Origin: an uncultured Clostridia bacterium
GTDB taxonomy: Bacteria; Bacillota; Clostridia; TANB77; CAG-508
Length of the DNA stretch: 41,173 nt
NCBI GenBank assembly: GCA_947601495.1
Contig: CANQGE010000013.1
Coordinates: 1 to 41,173 of the forward strand
Reading direction: 5' to 3'
A program made the translations under genes and the position numbers. The notes under the pieces are model-generated. The model was not told the origin of the DNA. It saw nothing but the letters and a program-made list of their open reading frames with translations, and did no database searches. This document shows positions 8,038 through 16,402 of the stretch, piece after piece; position 1 is the first letter of the stretch, and every line of letters begins with the position of its first letter.

Positions 8038-9780
8038 CTAATTTAATATATTTATTTCTTGCATAGATGCTTGTTCTGTATAAAACTTATTATATAGTCC
8101 TTTATTTTTAAGAAGTGTTTTATGAGTGCCTTCTTCTACTATTTTTCCTTTATCAAAAACAACTATTTTATCTGCATCTTTCACATCAGAAATTCGATTT
8201 GAAATAATAATACAAGTTTTTCCTTTTACTAAATTTTTTATATTAGCTAATAAACTTTTTTCAGTTCTATTATCTAAAGCAGAAAAAGTATCATCAAAAA
8301 TTATTATATTGCTTTTATTTAAAAACGCCCTTGAAATAACAACTCTCTGCTTTTGTCCACCTGAAAGGTCTATTCCCCTCTCTCCTATTATTGTATATAG
8401 CCCATTTTTCATACTTTTAACTTCATCTAAAAATATTGATTTTTCAGTACTTTCAAGTATTTCTGTATCTGTAAAATATTCTTTGAAAAGTGTTATATTT
8501 TCTTTTATTGTTGTTGAAAATAAAAAGTTATCTTGAGTAATATAAGATATATTTTTTCTTAAATTTGATAGTTCAATTTCATTTATATCTTGATTTCCAA
8601 TGAAAATTTTTCCATCTTGAACAGGATATAATCTTAAAAGTAAATTCATTAAAGTTGTTTTTCCGCTTCCGATTGTTCCTATTATTCCAAGAGTTTGTCC
8701 TTCTTTAATTTCAACAGAAATATCATCTAAAACTCTATCTATATTTCCTGGATAATTAAAGCTTAAATTCTTTATTAAAATATCTCCCGATATTTTTTTA
8801 TTGTTTTTAGAAGTATCTATTTCTAAAGTTTCTTCTTCTAATTTAAAAACATTCTCTAATCTATAATAAGATATTTGTGCTCTTTTAAATTTTGAAATAA
8901 TATTTGGAAGAATATATATTGGAGTATAAAATAAATCAATATATCCTATAAATGCAACAAAATCTCCTAATGTTATAGTAGTATTTAAAACTAATTTTGA
9001 ACCATAGATAACAGTAATTCCATAACAAAAACCAAAGCATATATTTATTGATGTTGAAATTAATGTAGAATATAAGTCTACTGAAATGTTACTCTTTTTC
9101 AATATTTTATTTTTCTTCATAAATTTCTTAAGCTGATTTGTTTCTCCAGCATAAGCCTTTGTTGTTCGAATTGCATCTGTACTTTCTTGAACATACTCTG
9201 AAAGATTAGTAAAATACTTTTGAGATTTTTTAAAGCTTTCTTCTACATATTTTTTAAGAATTATAATTATGTATGTAGTAATTATAATTGGACACATTGT
9301 TGCAATTGTTAAAGCGGTATTAATATTTTTCATAGTGTATGTTGCTATTATAAATATGAAAAATATTCTTGTTCCTCCAGATAGTATTTTATACATTAGG
9401 CCCCTTATTTCACCAATATCTTTTACGAAATAAGACATTATTTCACCATTTTTAATGTCTTGAATGCTTGTTAATTTAATTTTTAAAAAGTGTTCAAATA
9501 ATTTATCTTTAAGACCTTTTTCTAAAGTTCTAGTTGTTCGAGCCATAAAATATTTCCAAGTAATTCTTAAAACTAAAGCAATTAAAGCTGTAATTATTAA
9601 TAGAAAAATGTAATTATAAATTATTTCTCTATTTTTATTTACATCATAAAGTAAATCTATAATTTTTCCTAAAATTTTTGAAGGAAAAGTAAGAAAATAC
9701 ATATTTATTGCAATACAAATAATTATTATTGCTATTTGCCAAAATATTTTCTTTAATATTTCAAGCAATATTTTTTTCAT
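8038..9780 (-). CDS. ABC exporter half-transporter, subunit with degenerate ATP site
   Basis: 580 aa, first gene of the exporter pair. A six-helix transmembrane domain (about 10-310) precedes an ATPase domain with Walker A GTIGSGKTT, Q-loop ITQDNF, canonical signature LSGGQKQ, and Walker B IIIFDDTFSALD, where Asp replaces the catalytic Glu. The switch His is also replaced: the sequence reads ISNRIS. The Asp substitution is known from TM287-type subunits; together with the partner's FSAGQ signature it places the non-hydrolysing site on this chain's Walker motifs. AAAAGGAGG lies just ahead of the ATG. A TATAAT at 9824-9829 may serve as promoter, but no good -35 accompanies it and it abuts the rho terminator. 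Confidence 0.92.
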   Translation of the reverse strand: MKKILLEILKKIFWQIAIIIICIAINMYFLTFPSKILGKIIDLLYDVNKNREIIYNYIFLLIITALIALVLRITWKYFMARTTRTLEKGLKDKLFEHFLKIKLTSIQDIKNGEIMSYFVKDIGEIRGLMYKILSGGTRIFFIFIIATYTMKNINTALTIATMCPIIITTYIIIILKKYVEESFKKSQKYFTNLSEYVQESTDAIRTTKAYAGETNQLKKFMKKNKILKKSNISVDLYSTLISTSINICFGFCYGITVIYGSKLVLNTTITLGDFVAFIGYIDLFYTPIYILPNIISKFKRAQISYYRLENVFKLEEETLEIDTSKNNKKISGDILIKNLSFNYPGNIDRVLDDISVEIKEGQTLGIIGTIGSGKTTLMNLLLRLYPVQDGKIFIGNQDINEIELSNLRKNISYITQDNFLFSTTIKENITLFKEYFTDTEILESTEKSIFLDEVKSMKNGLYTIIGERGIDLSGGQKQRVVISRAFLNKSNIIIFDDTFSALDNRTEKSLLANIKNLVKGKTCIIISNRISDVKDADKIVVFDKGKIVEEGTHKTLLKNKGLYNKFYTEQASMQEINILN

Positions 9781-9833
9781 TTTATTTTCCTCCTTTTCCT
9801 TAAATTTTGTATATTTAAAATAAATTATACCTC

Positions 9834-9870
9834 AAAAAGAGCCGAATAATTTACACTCTATTCAGCTCTT
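9834..9870 (-). terminator. intrinsic terminator of rho
   Basis: A 12-bp stem with one wobble (AAGAGCTGAATA with TATTCGGCTCTT on the minus strand) closes a 10-nt loop, followed by TTT and a mixed T/G stretch. It begins a few nt past the rho stop codon. Confidence 0.75.
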
Positions 9871-9875
9871 AAATT

Positions 9876-11192
9876 TTATTTTATAGTTTTAGAAATTATT
9901 TCTATGAATTCTTTATTATCTTTTGTTCTCATCATTTGATTTATTAATCTTTCTGTAAAATCAGCTGTTGTAAGACTTGAATAAGTTTTTCTAACTAAAT
10001 TTATTGTGTCATATTCTTTTTCAGTAAGTAAAAGTTCATCTCTTCTTGTTCCTGATTTATTTACATCAATTGCTGGGAAAACTCTTTTTTCAGAAAGACT
10101 TCTATCAAGAAATACTTCCATATTTCCTGTTCCTTTAAATTCTTCAAAAATAACTTCATCCATTCTGCTTCCGGTTTCAATAAGCGCTGTTCCAAGAACA
10201 GTTAAACTTCCTGCATCTTCTGTGTTTCTTGCTGCACCAAAAAAGCGTTTTGGTTTATGAAGAGCTGCTGGATCAAAACCACCAGATAAAGTTCTTCCTG
10301 ATGAAGGAATAACTAAGTTATATGCTCTTGCTAAACGAGTAATACTATCTAATAATACAACTACATCTTTATTTTGAGTTGTAAGTCTTTTAGCTCTTTC
10401 TATTACCATTTCAGCAACTTTAACATGATGTTCAGGTTGCTCATCAAAAGTAGAATAGATAACGTCACCTTTTATAGAACGTTTCATTTCAGTAACTTCT
10501 TCTGGTCTTTCATCTATTAATAAAACTATTAAATAAACTTCTGGATTGTTTGCTGTAATACTATTTGCAATTTTCTTTAAAATTGTTGTTTTTCCGGCTT
10601 TTGGAGGAGCAACAATCATACCTCTTTGTCCTTTTCCTATTGGTGACATTAAGTCCATTAATCTCATAGTATAGTCATTTGAAGTTGTTTCCAATTTTAA
10701 TTTTTCTACTGGATAAATAGGAATTAAATCATCAAAATTTTTCCTTTTCATTGCTTTTTCAGGATGCTCACCATTAACTTCTCCAACATAAATTAATGCT
10801 GGAAATTTTTCTCCCTCTTTTGGTGTTCTTTTAATTCCTTTTATCATATCACCTGTATCTAATTTAAATCTTCTAATTTGTACTGGTGAAACATAAACAT
10901 CTTTATTTGTTGATAAGTAATTATCTCCTCTTAAAAATCCATATCCATCTGGTAAAAGTTCTAATATTCCTTCAACATATTCGTCATCTTCGCTAGTTAA
11001 TTTATAGTCTATATCACTATTTGTTTCAATATTTTTTGAAGAATTATCTGCATTTGAACTTTCTTTACTTTGATTATAATTTTCTAATATTTTTTCAATA
11101 AGCTCTGACTTTTTTAATTTAGAAATATTAGGAATTCCTTTGTCTTTTGCTAAATTTCTTAAATCAATAAGAGATAAGCTGTCTAGTTCCAT
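9876..11192 (-). CDS. rho: transcription termination factor Rho
   Basis: 438 aa. Rho is the hexameric RNA-dependent ATPase that terminates transcription at unstructured C-rich RNA. The order is an N-terminal SAP-like Rho-N domain (about 1-37, with [14 protein letters not shown]), a short Asn/Ser-rich spacer, the cold-shock-like RNA-binding domain (about 70-145, DGYGFLRG and [12 protein letters not shown]) and the RecA-like motor: Walker A PPKAGKTT, Walker [17 protein letters not shown], and the loops [20 protein letters not shown] and [19 protein letters not shown]. The start is the ATG at 11192 with AAGGGG 8 nt upstream; a TTG six codons earlier would place that site inside the gene. Length and motifs are normal for the family. 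It follows the YabQ-DivIC gene but is separated from it by a terminator. Confidence 0.97.
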   Translation of the reverse strand: MELDSLSLIDLRNLAKDKGIPNISKLKKSELIEKILENYNQSKESSNADNSSKNIETNSDIDYKLTSEDDEYVEGILELLPDGYGFLRGDNYLSTNKDVYVSPVQIRRFKLDTGDMIKGIKRTPKEGEKFPALIYVGEVNGEHPEKAMKRKNFDDLIPIYPVEKLKLETTSNDYTMRLMDLMSPIGKGQRGMIVAPPKAGKTTILKKIANSITANNPEVYLIVLLIDERPEEVTEMKRSIKGDVIYSTFDEQPEHHVKVAEMVIERAKRLTTQNKDVVVLLDSITRLARAYNLVIPSSGRTLSGGFDPAALHKPKRFFGAARNTEDAGSLTVLGTALIETGSRMDEVIFEEFKGTGNMEVFLDRSLSEKRVFPAIDVNKSGTRRDELLLTEKEYDTINLVRKTYSSLTTADFTERLINQMMRTKDNKEFIEIISKTIK

Positions 11193-11244
11193 ATAATTAG
11201 CCCCTTTCAATATATATAATTTTATTTTGGATTTTTGTTTAAAG

Positions 11245-11283
11245 AAAAAAATAAAAGTAATTTAATTTAAAATTAAACTACTT
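11245..11283 (-). terminator. intrinsic terminator after the yabQ-divIC gene
   Basis: Arms 11255-11267 and 11271-11283 pair over 12 of 13 positions with a 3-nt loop; on the minus strand the hairpin is followed by a T-rich tract (11245-11254). Confidence 0.6.
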
Positions 11284-11307
11284 AAAAAATATAATAAAGA
11301 TACAAAA

Positions 11308-11916
11308 TTATTTATTAATATCGATATATACAGTTTCGTTTGGTAAGTACATATCTAATTTTTCTCTAGCTACTTTTTCAATATATTCTTTTGAATTAAC
11401 ATTAGATTGAGTAGCTACAAGCTCTTCTTTTTCATCTTCTAATTCTTGGATTTGACCAGAATAATAAGAGATATCTTGATTATATGAGTTTAATTTTACT
11501 TGTTGATTAATAAAAGTAAATATGAAATATATTATAGCTAAAACAACTATTAAGTTAAGTATTTTATTTATTTTGATAATATTCATCTTAAGTATCTCCA
11601 ATATTTTTTTACAAAATTCTACAATTACATAAAGAATTATAACACATATGTTGCTTATTGTCAAAAAATAAATTATTATTCCTAAAAAAATTCCTAAAAA
11701 AAGATAAAATCTCACTTCCCCACTATTTAATTTGATTATTCCTAATATGATTAAATAGGTTGAAATTATAATAAACAGTAAGTCCTGGATAAAAGTTACT
11801 TTATCTGGTGTTTTAAAACATTTTCTTATTGCTTTAAAAACATCAAAAGTTAAACCTATAATTATTCCTATAATGAAAAAAAATATAAAAATTTGCCCTT
11901 GAGAAAAATTATACAT
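11308..11916 (-). CDS. yabQ: YabQ-DivIC fusion (spore cortex / division septum protein)
   Basis: 202 aa that look like two proteins in one frame. Residues 1-110 match YabQ, a spore cortex membrane protein: several hydrophobic helices with GLTFDVFKAIRK, IQDLLF and GEVRFYLFLGIFLG. Residues 111-202 match DivIC/FtsB: one membrane helix (NLIVVLAIIYFIFTFI), a coiled coil (SGQIQELEDEKEEL) and the closing YIEKVAREKLDMYLPNE. In Bacillota yabP, yabQ and divIC are usually separate consecutive genes. Codon 111 is an ATG (11586) preceded by GGAG 9 nt upstream, so an independent 92-aa DivIC could also be made. The start chosen is the ATG at 11916 with AAAGAAG upstream, in preference to a GTG three codons earlier. 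It lies 19 nt behind yabP. Confidence 0.82.
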   Translation of the reverse strand: MYNFSQGQIFIFFFIIGIIIGLTFDVFKAIRKCFKTPDKVTFIQDLLFIIISTYLIILGIIKLNSGEVRFYLFLGIFLGIIIYFLTISNICVIILYVIVEFCKKILEILKMNIIKINKILNLIVVLAIIYFIFTFINQQVKLNSYNQDISYYSGQIQELEDEKEELVATQSNVNSKEYIEKVAREKLDMYLPNETVYIDINK

Positions 11917-11935
11917 AGTATTCACTTCTTTCTGT

Positions 11936-12229
11936 CTATTTAAAGATTTTACTTAATAAACCCTTACCTCCTTTTTTAGAAGGAACTTCAGAATTAGAAT
12001 AAGCCAAGCTTGAAATTTGACCATCAACAACAAAATCTGAAGTATCGATACTTAATTTGTTTATTTTTAAATTTTCTCCTTTTATAGTAAGTAATCCAAG
12101 CTGAGTTTCTATTATTATAATTTGATCATCAAAACTAAAAACATCAAGCACTCCAGTAACATTCAATTTTTCACGATTTTCAAGCATTATATTTTGAAAA
12201 GCATTATTAGAATTTTTATATTCTTCCAT
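11936..12229 (-). CDS. yabP: sporulation protein YabP
   Basis: 97 aa of the YabP/YqfC family, needed for spore coat or cortex assembly in Bacillus. The family core is visible: LENREKLNVTGVLDVFSF (about 16-33), then IIIETQLGLLTIKGENL and KLSIDTSDFVVDGQISSLAY. The C-terminus (SKKGGKGLLSKIFK) is basic. The ATG has AGAGAGG 8 nt upstream. It is the first gene of a pair with yabQ-divIC, the classical neighbourhood; the S4-domain gene that often precedes yabP is not in this window, where the 136-bp palindromic element and the end of lysC lie instead. Confidence 0.88.
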   Translation of the reverse strand: MEEYKNSNNAFQNIMLENREKLNVTGVLDVFSFDDQIIIIETQLGLLTIKGENLKINKLSIDTSDFVVDGQISSLAYSNSEVPSKKGGKGLLSKIFK

Positions 12230-12350
12230 ATTTATAACCTCTCTTAATTTTCTTTAGAAATGTATATATATTATTTATTCGCTTGAACTGATTTTAGAAC
12301 AATTTCTTTGTATTACGATATTTCAATTTTCTTATAGTACTTTTCTAATA

Positions 12351-12486
12351 TTATTTATATTGATTTTTAATACCTTGTGTGTCGCAATCTTCTTTTTTAT
12401 AAAAGCCAAAAGGAAGATTGCTCCAATCGCCCTCCGCTTACGCTTCGGTTGATCGCTTACGCGGTATTCAAAATCAATATAAATAA
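12351..12486. repeat. 136-bp palindromic element (MITE-like or structured RNA)
   Basis: Arms 12351-12374 and 12463-12486 are 24-nt inverted repeats with a single mismatch. Inside lies a second perfect inverted repeat, GCAATCTTC (12384-12392) and GAAGATTGC (12413-12421), then a G+C-rich part (12422-12464) holding two direct copies of CGCTTACG. Its composition contrasts with the AT-rich flanks. It sits between the lysC terminator and yabP, with no coding frame. Terminal inverted repeats without a gene suggest a miniature transposable or REP-like element; a folded RNA is the alternative. I see no target-site duplication. Confidence 0.65.
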
Positions 12487-12513
12487 ATATTATAATTAGA
12501 AACGAATTAATAA

Positions 12514-12549
12514 ATAAAAAAAGAGTTTAATCATATAAATTAAACTCTT
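12514..12549 (-). terminator. intrinsic terminator of aspartokinase
   Basis: AAGAGTTTAA and TTAAACTCTT form a perfect 10-bp stem (12540-12549 with 12521-12530) around a 9-nt loop; on the minus strand it runs into a T-rich tract. It lies about 20 nt after the lysC stop. Confidence 0.85.
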
Positions 12550-12570
12550 CTAAAACAAATTTTATATAAC

Positions 12571-13779
12571 TTATTTTCCAAAAAACTTTTCATGAATTGC
12601 TCTCATAGCTAAATCAGCATCTTTTGAATTTACTAAAACAGAAATTTTAATTTCTGAAGTTGTTATCATATGCATATTTATATTTTTTTCATATAATGCC
12701 TCAAACATATTTGCTGCTACTCCTGGCTTATTAGCAATTCCAACACCAATTATTGAAACCTTTGCTAAGTTTTCACTATGCAATATTTCTTGGATTCCAA
12801 GTTCATTTTTATTTTCTTCTAGAACTTGCAAAGTTTTCTGCAAATCATTCATCTTTACTGTAAAAGCTATGTCTTTAGTAATATGTTCGCCAAAAGATTG
12901 AGAAATTATATCTATATTTATGAAATTTTTAGCTAGAATTTTAAATAATTCATAAGTTTTACCAATTTTATTTTCTAGTCCAACTATTGTTATTCTTGAA
13001 ATATAATTATCTTTTGTTACTCCATTTATTACTAAATCTTCTACATTTTTGTTATTTAAAACTGTTCCTATGCTGTCTTTTTCAAATGTTGATTTTACAT
13101 AAATTGGAACATTATATTTTTTTCCTATCTCTACACATCTATTATGAAGAACTTTAGCTCCCATACTAGACATTTCTAACATTTCATCATAAGAAATTGA
13201 TTGTAATTTTTTAACTGTTGAAACAATTCTTGGATCTGATGTATATACACCATCAACATCTGTATAAATATCACATCTTTCGGCTTTTAAACTTGCTGCT
13301 AATGCAACAGCTGTTGTATCTGAGCCTCCTCTACCAAAAGTTGTTATATTTCCATTTTCATCTATACCTTGGAAACCTGCAACTATGACAATATTTCCAG
13401 CATCAAGATATTCTTCAATTGTTTCATTATTAATATATCTAATTCTACTATTTGAAAATTCACTGTTTGTTATAATTGGAATCTGCCATCCAGTTAAAGA
13501 AACAGCATTATAATTCTTTTTTTGTAAAAGCATTGCTAATTTTGCAATTGTAATTTGTTCTCCTGTTGAAACTAAAACATCATGTTCACGTTTGTTTGGA
13601 TTGTCTGTAATTTCAGCTTCTTCTAAAATAAGTCTATCTGTAGTTTTTCCTTGTGCTGAAACTACTACAACTAGTTTATTTCCTCTATTTACCTCTCTAA
13701 TAATATGTTCTGCAACCATCTCTAATTTTTTTAAATTAGCTACAGAAGTTCCACCAAATTTTTGTACAATAATTCCCAT
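12571..13779 (-). CDS. lysC: aspartate kinase
   Basis: 402 aa. Aspartokinase phosphorylates L-aspartate with ATP, the first step toward lysine/diaminopimelate, threonine and methionine. The kinase domain (about 1-240) shows VQKFGGTSVAN near the start, VVSAQGKTTD, STGEQ, FGRGGSDTTAVALAASL and the substrate/nucleotide segment TDVDGVYTSDPR. Two ACT domains follow (about 260-400, with SIIGVGIANKPGVAANMFEAL), the usual sites of feedback control. The start is the ATG at 13779, with GAGGT 8 nt upstream; a TTG seven codons earlier would put this site inside the gene. Length is normal for a monofunctional enzyme. It has its own promoter candidate (within 13808-13898) and terminator. Which end product inhibits it cannot be read from the sequence. 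Confidence 0.95.
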   Translation of the reverse strand: MGIIVQKFGGTSVANLKKLEMVAEHIIREVNRGNKLVVVVSAQGKTTDRLILEEAEITDNPNKREHDVLVSTGEQITIAKLAMLLQKKNYNAVSLTGWQIPIITNSEFSNSRIRYINNETIEEYLDAGNIVIVAGFQGIDENGNITTFGRGGSDTTAVALAASLKAERCDIYTDVDGVYTSDPRIVSTVKKLQSISYDEMLEMSSMGAKVLHNRCVEIGKKYNVPIYVKSTFEKDSIGTVLNNKNVEDLVINGVTKDNYISRITIVGLENKIGKTYELFKILAKNFINIDIISQSFGEHITKDIAFTVKMNDLQKTLQVLEENKNELGIQEILHSENLAKVSIIGVGIANKPGVAANMFEALYEKNINMHMITTSEIKISVLVNSKDADLAMRAIHEKFFGK

Positions 13780-13807
13780 TTTTTGTACCTCATTTTGCAA
13801 ATGAATA

Positions 13808-13898
13808 ATAGTAAATTTTAAATTTAAAAATTACTATGTAAATTTAATAGCCATTTACTATATTATATTTTTTATAAAAAAATTAGTGAATGGCTATT
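13808..13898 (-). promoter_or_regulatory. palindromic promoter region of aspartokinase
   Basis: A 15-bp inverted repeat with one wobble (13846-13860 and 13884-13898) encloses TATAAT (13862-13867, minus strand); the matching -35, TTCACT (13885-13890), lies 17 bp away and within the repeat arm itself. A second hairpin (ATAGTAA at 13808-13814 with TTACTAT at 13831-13837) falls in the presumed leader just before the ribosome site. The large palindrome also follows the 44-aa gene, but has no T-run, so an operator or mixed terminator/promoter role is possible. I see no T-box or lysine-riboswitch features. Confidence 0.45.
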
Positions 13899-13946
13899 AC
13901 TAATATATTATGAAAATTTAAGTGATATTTATGTATTTTAAGTAAA

Positions 13947-14081
13947 TTATTTTTTTGCAAATTTTCCGCAATCACAATCATCATCGTATCTTTTGTATCT
14001 TCCTGTTTTGTCGCAATCAGCTTTTGTAGTTTTGTAATTTCCTTTCCAATAATAACAATATTGACATTCTGCAGAAGCCAT
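13947..14081 (-). CDS. 44-aa cysteine-rich small protein
   Basis: A small gene of 44 codons. The ATG is preceded by GGAGGTGAAGTG, an excellent ribosome site, and the frame ends cleanly at TAA. The product starts MASAECQYCYYWKG and carries five Cys in all: CxxC near the N-terminus, C23, and CDC near the C-terminus, with many Lys and Asp. This pattern suggests binding of a metal or iron-sulphur centre, or disulphides; function unknown. It follows the PHP phosphatase gene after 19 nt, so it is likely the last gene of that operon. Confidence 0.7.
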   Translation of the reverse strand: MASAECQYCYYWKGNYKTTKADCDKTGRYKRYDDDCDCGKFAKK

Positions 14082-14100
14082 ATCACTTCACCTCCTAAAA

Positions 14101-14808
14101 TTAATTTATATCTTCATTATTAAGTACTTTATTTGCATTATTTGTTGTTAAATCTTCTAATTCTTCATTAGATATAATTTTTGAAATTTTTTCTATTGCT
14201 AATGGAACTTTTGGATATATTGAATTTGCTCTATGTACATCTGTTCCTAAAAAACTTACTAAGTGATTTTTAAGCATTTTCTTAACAGTAAGTTTTGCAC
14301 TCAATCCATAAACACCTAATATACTAGCATAATTTGATTGAAATAGCACTCCCATTTCTTGCAGTTCATATAAGAATTTAAAGTCTTTTTGAACAACTGA
14401 ATATCTTTCTGGATGTGCTAGTATCAATCTATAATTTTCTTCTTTTAACTTATTTAAAACAGTTTTAAGATTAATAAACTGATGTCTAAGTGGTAATTCG
14501 AATAATATATAATTTGTTTTATTTATTGTTGAAGCTTTATATTCATGAAGAAGTTCTAAAATATTAAAAGTTAAGAAAATTTCGCTTCCTAAAAATATTT
14601 GAGGTAAATTTTCTTCTTCGTTTAATTCATCTATTACACCATTTCTTTTATATTCTGGAACTTCAAAACAATCTTGAGCATAATGAGATGTTGAAATAAT
14701 TTTGTCGAATCCAGCATTTTTTGCCTCTTTTAATAATTGGATTGTTTCTTCATATGACTTAGAACCATCATCTACATTTGGTAATATGTGTGAGTGAAAA
14801 TCTATCAT
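14101..14808 (-). CDS. PHP-family protein-tyrosine phosphatase (CpsB/YwqE/CapC type)
   Basis: 235 aa. CpsB-type enzymes are metal-dependent phosphatases of the PHP fold that remove phosphate from the tyrosine cluster of the partner BY-kinase and so tune capsule or exopolysaccharide output. Metal ligands are in place: DFHSHILPNVDDGS (3-16), ISTSHY (about 39-44), ILAHPERY (about 132-139) and FLGTDVHR (about 190-197). Length matches the family (about 240-260 aa). It lies 20 nt behind the kinase gene, with AAGGAATGAAG ahead of its ATG, and completes the modulator-kinase-phosphatase set. Confidence 0.92.
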   Translation of the reverse strand: MIDFHSHILPNVDDGSKSYEETIQLLKEAKNAGFDKIISTSHYAQDCFEVPEYKRNGVIDELNEEENLPQIFLGSEIFLTFNILELLHEYKASTINKTNYILFELPLRHQFINLKTVLNKLKEENYRLILAHPERYSVVQKDFKFLYELQEMGVLFQSNYASILGVYGLSAKLTVKKMLKNHLVSFLGTDVHRANSIYPKVPLAIEKISKIISNEELEDLTTNNANKVLNNEDIN

Positions 14809-14828
14809 TTTACTTCATTCCTTTACTA

Positions 14829-15557
14829 CTACTTTCTTTGTTTTGGCTTGAAATTTGTTAATTTTTCTCCATAGTAATAAGAATTTGTATATGTTTTAGA
14901 TTGCATTTGTACTTTATTTAATACAACTCCTGCAACCTTACCACCAACGTTTTCAATAGAAATTTTTGCTTTATTCAATTCTTCCATTTTTGTATAGTTT
15001 TGTGCTGCAACAATAATTGAAAAATCTACAAGTCTTGCTAAAATAAGTGCATCTGTAACTACTAGGCATGGTGGAACATCAAAAATAATAATATCGAAAA
15101 TTTCACTTAATGTATCTATAATTTTTTTCATTTTATTTGATACTAAAAGTTCTGATGGGTTTGGTGGAACACTTCCAGCTGTAATTAAGTAAAGATTTTT
15201 AATTTCTGTTTCTTGTATATAATTTTTTATATCATCTTTTTTATCTTTAAATATTTGGTCAACTACTCCAGATAAATAGTTTGAAATTCCTGGTCTTGGG
15301 CGTAGATTAAATATAGCATATTGACGTCCTTTTCTCATATCTGCATCTATAATTAAAACTTTTTTATCTATTTGAGCAAATGCTGCTGCTAAATTTGCTG
15401 TAACATAACTTTTTCCTTCTCCAGGAACTGTACTAGTTACTATCATAACCTTTTTTTCTGAGTCTGCATTCATAAATTGAATATTTGTTCTTAAATTTCT
15501 AAACATTTCTGCCTCAGGAGATTTAGGGTTTTCTTGTACTACAACTTCTTTTTTCAT
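14829..15557 (-). CDS. bacterial tyrosine kinase (BY-kinase, CpsD/CapB/EpsB type)
   Basis: 242 aa, cytoplasmic. BY-kinases use P-loop motifs: Walker A VPGEGKSYVTANLA (about 44-57), Walker A' VLIIDADMRKGR (about 68-79), Walker B IIIFDVPP (about 157-164). The C-terminus holds the tyrosine cluster, YTNSYYYGEKL (about 223-233), the usual autophosphorylation site. As in other Gram-positive systems the membrane activator is a separate protein, encoded just upstream. Its ATG overlaps the stop of that gene by one base (TAATG), so the two are translationally coupled, and GGAGG lies in the end of the upstream gene. It probably governs polymerisation or export of a surface polysaccharide, though no such genes are in the window. 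Confidence 0.93.
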   Translation of the reverse strand: MKKEVVVQENPKSPEAEMFRNLRTNIQFMNADSEKKVMIVTSTVPGEGKSYVTANLAAAFAQIDKKVLIIDADMRKGRQYAIFNLRPRPGISNYLSGVVDQIFKDKKDDIKNYIQETEIKNLYLITAGSVPPNPSELLVSNKMKKIIDTLSEIFDIIIFDVPPCLVVTDALILARLVDFSIIVAAQNYTKMEELNKAKISIENVGGKVAGVVLNKVQMQSKTYTNSYYYGEKLTNFKPKQRK

Positions 15558-16357
15558 TACATTTTTCCTCCGTTTCTATAAGTAGTTTTATAACTATTTT
15601 TGCTTTCCGTAGGGCCATAAGATGATGAACTAGAAGAAGACTTAGACTTTGTCTTTTTCTTAACACTATCATCTGTGTAAACAATAGAAGTTAGTACAGG
15701 AACCTTTAATATTCTCTCTATATCGGTATCTGATTTAACTGTTGTATCTAATGTATTTATTAATAAAATGTATGCAGAAACTATAACAAGTCCAATACAT
15801 GCTGCTATAAATATATTTTTAATTAAATGAATATTTACTGGTATATTATCTACTTCAGCAGTATCTAATACATAGATGTTATTTACTTTAAAAATTTCTT
15901 CTGTTTTTTGTACAAAAACTGCTGCTACTTCATTAGCAATTGTACATGCAAGTTCTGGTTCCGTATTTGTAACAGTAATTTCTATAACTTCAGTTTCTGG
16001 TAATGAGCTAACAGATAAACCTGCTAGAAACTGATCAACAGACATATTTAAATTTAAGTTTTGAATTACTTGATTTGCTACTAATTTACTTGTAACTACT
16101 TCTGTATAGTTATGTACAATATTTGAGTTTAAATTAATATCAGTTGCAGTAATAGAAGCCGTCATATCTTCATCCACATCTTGATTTTGTTCCCTAACTT
16201 GTACTAATATTAATTTTGTTGATGATTGATATTCTGGAACTATAAAATTTATAGTATATATAGCACCTAAAATTCCTGCTATAATTAGAACTGAAATAAT
16301 TAAAAATTTTTTTCTCATGAAGATTGCAATTAATTCTTTTAAATCTATCTCTTCCAT
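15557..16357 (-). CDS. Wzz-type chain-length modulator / BY-kinase activator (CpsC/CapA type)
   Basis: 266 aa membrane protein. Two membrane helices (about 18-40 and 180-202) flank an extracytoplasmic domain, the Wzz/CpsC topology. The cytoplasmic C-terminal tail is Lys- then Ser-rich (seven consecutive Ser) and ends with several Tyr residues. In this family that tail binds and activates the BY-kinase. The start is the ATG at 16357, with GGAGG 6 nt upstream; an earlier in-frame ATG 10 codons upstream has no such site. It is the first gene of the four-gene unit modulator-kinase-phosphatase-Cys-rich protein and has a clear promoter at 16403-16431. Confidence 0.9.
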   Translation of the reverse strand: MEEIDLKELIAIFMRKKFLIISVLIIAGILGAIYTINFIVPEYQSSTKLILVQVREQNQDVDEDMTASITATDINLNSNIVHNYTEVVTSKLVANQVIQNLNLNMSVDQFLAGLSVSSLPETEVIEITVTNTEPELACTIANEVAAVFVQKTEEIFKVNNIYVLDTAEVDNIPVNIHLIKNIFIAACIGLVIVSAYILLINTLDTTVKSDTDIERILKVPVLTSIVYTDDSVKKKTKSKSSSSSSSYGPTESKNSYKTTYRNGGKM

Positions 16358-16402
16358 GTTTTTCCTCCGTATATTTTTGATAAACAATATATGCTGTGTA
16401 TA

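Noticed and set aside
13780-13946. Lysine riboswitch or T-box ahead of aspartokinase
   Set aside because: The gap is too short, and no conserved riboswitch core or T-box sequence was recognised; only AT-rich palindromes are present.
13883-14086. 67-codon frame overlapping the Cys-rich small gene
   Set aside because: It starts at a GTG beside the better-placed ATG of the 44-codon gene and runs through the following palindrome. The 44-codon frame has the ideal ribosome spacing and an ordered Cys pattern.
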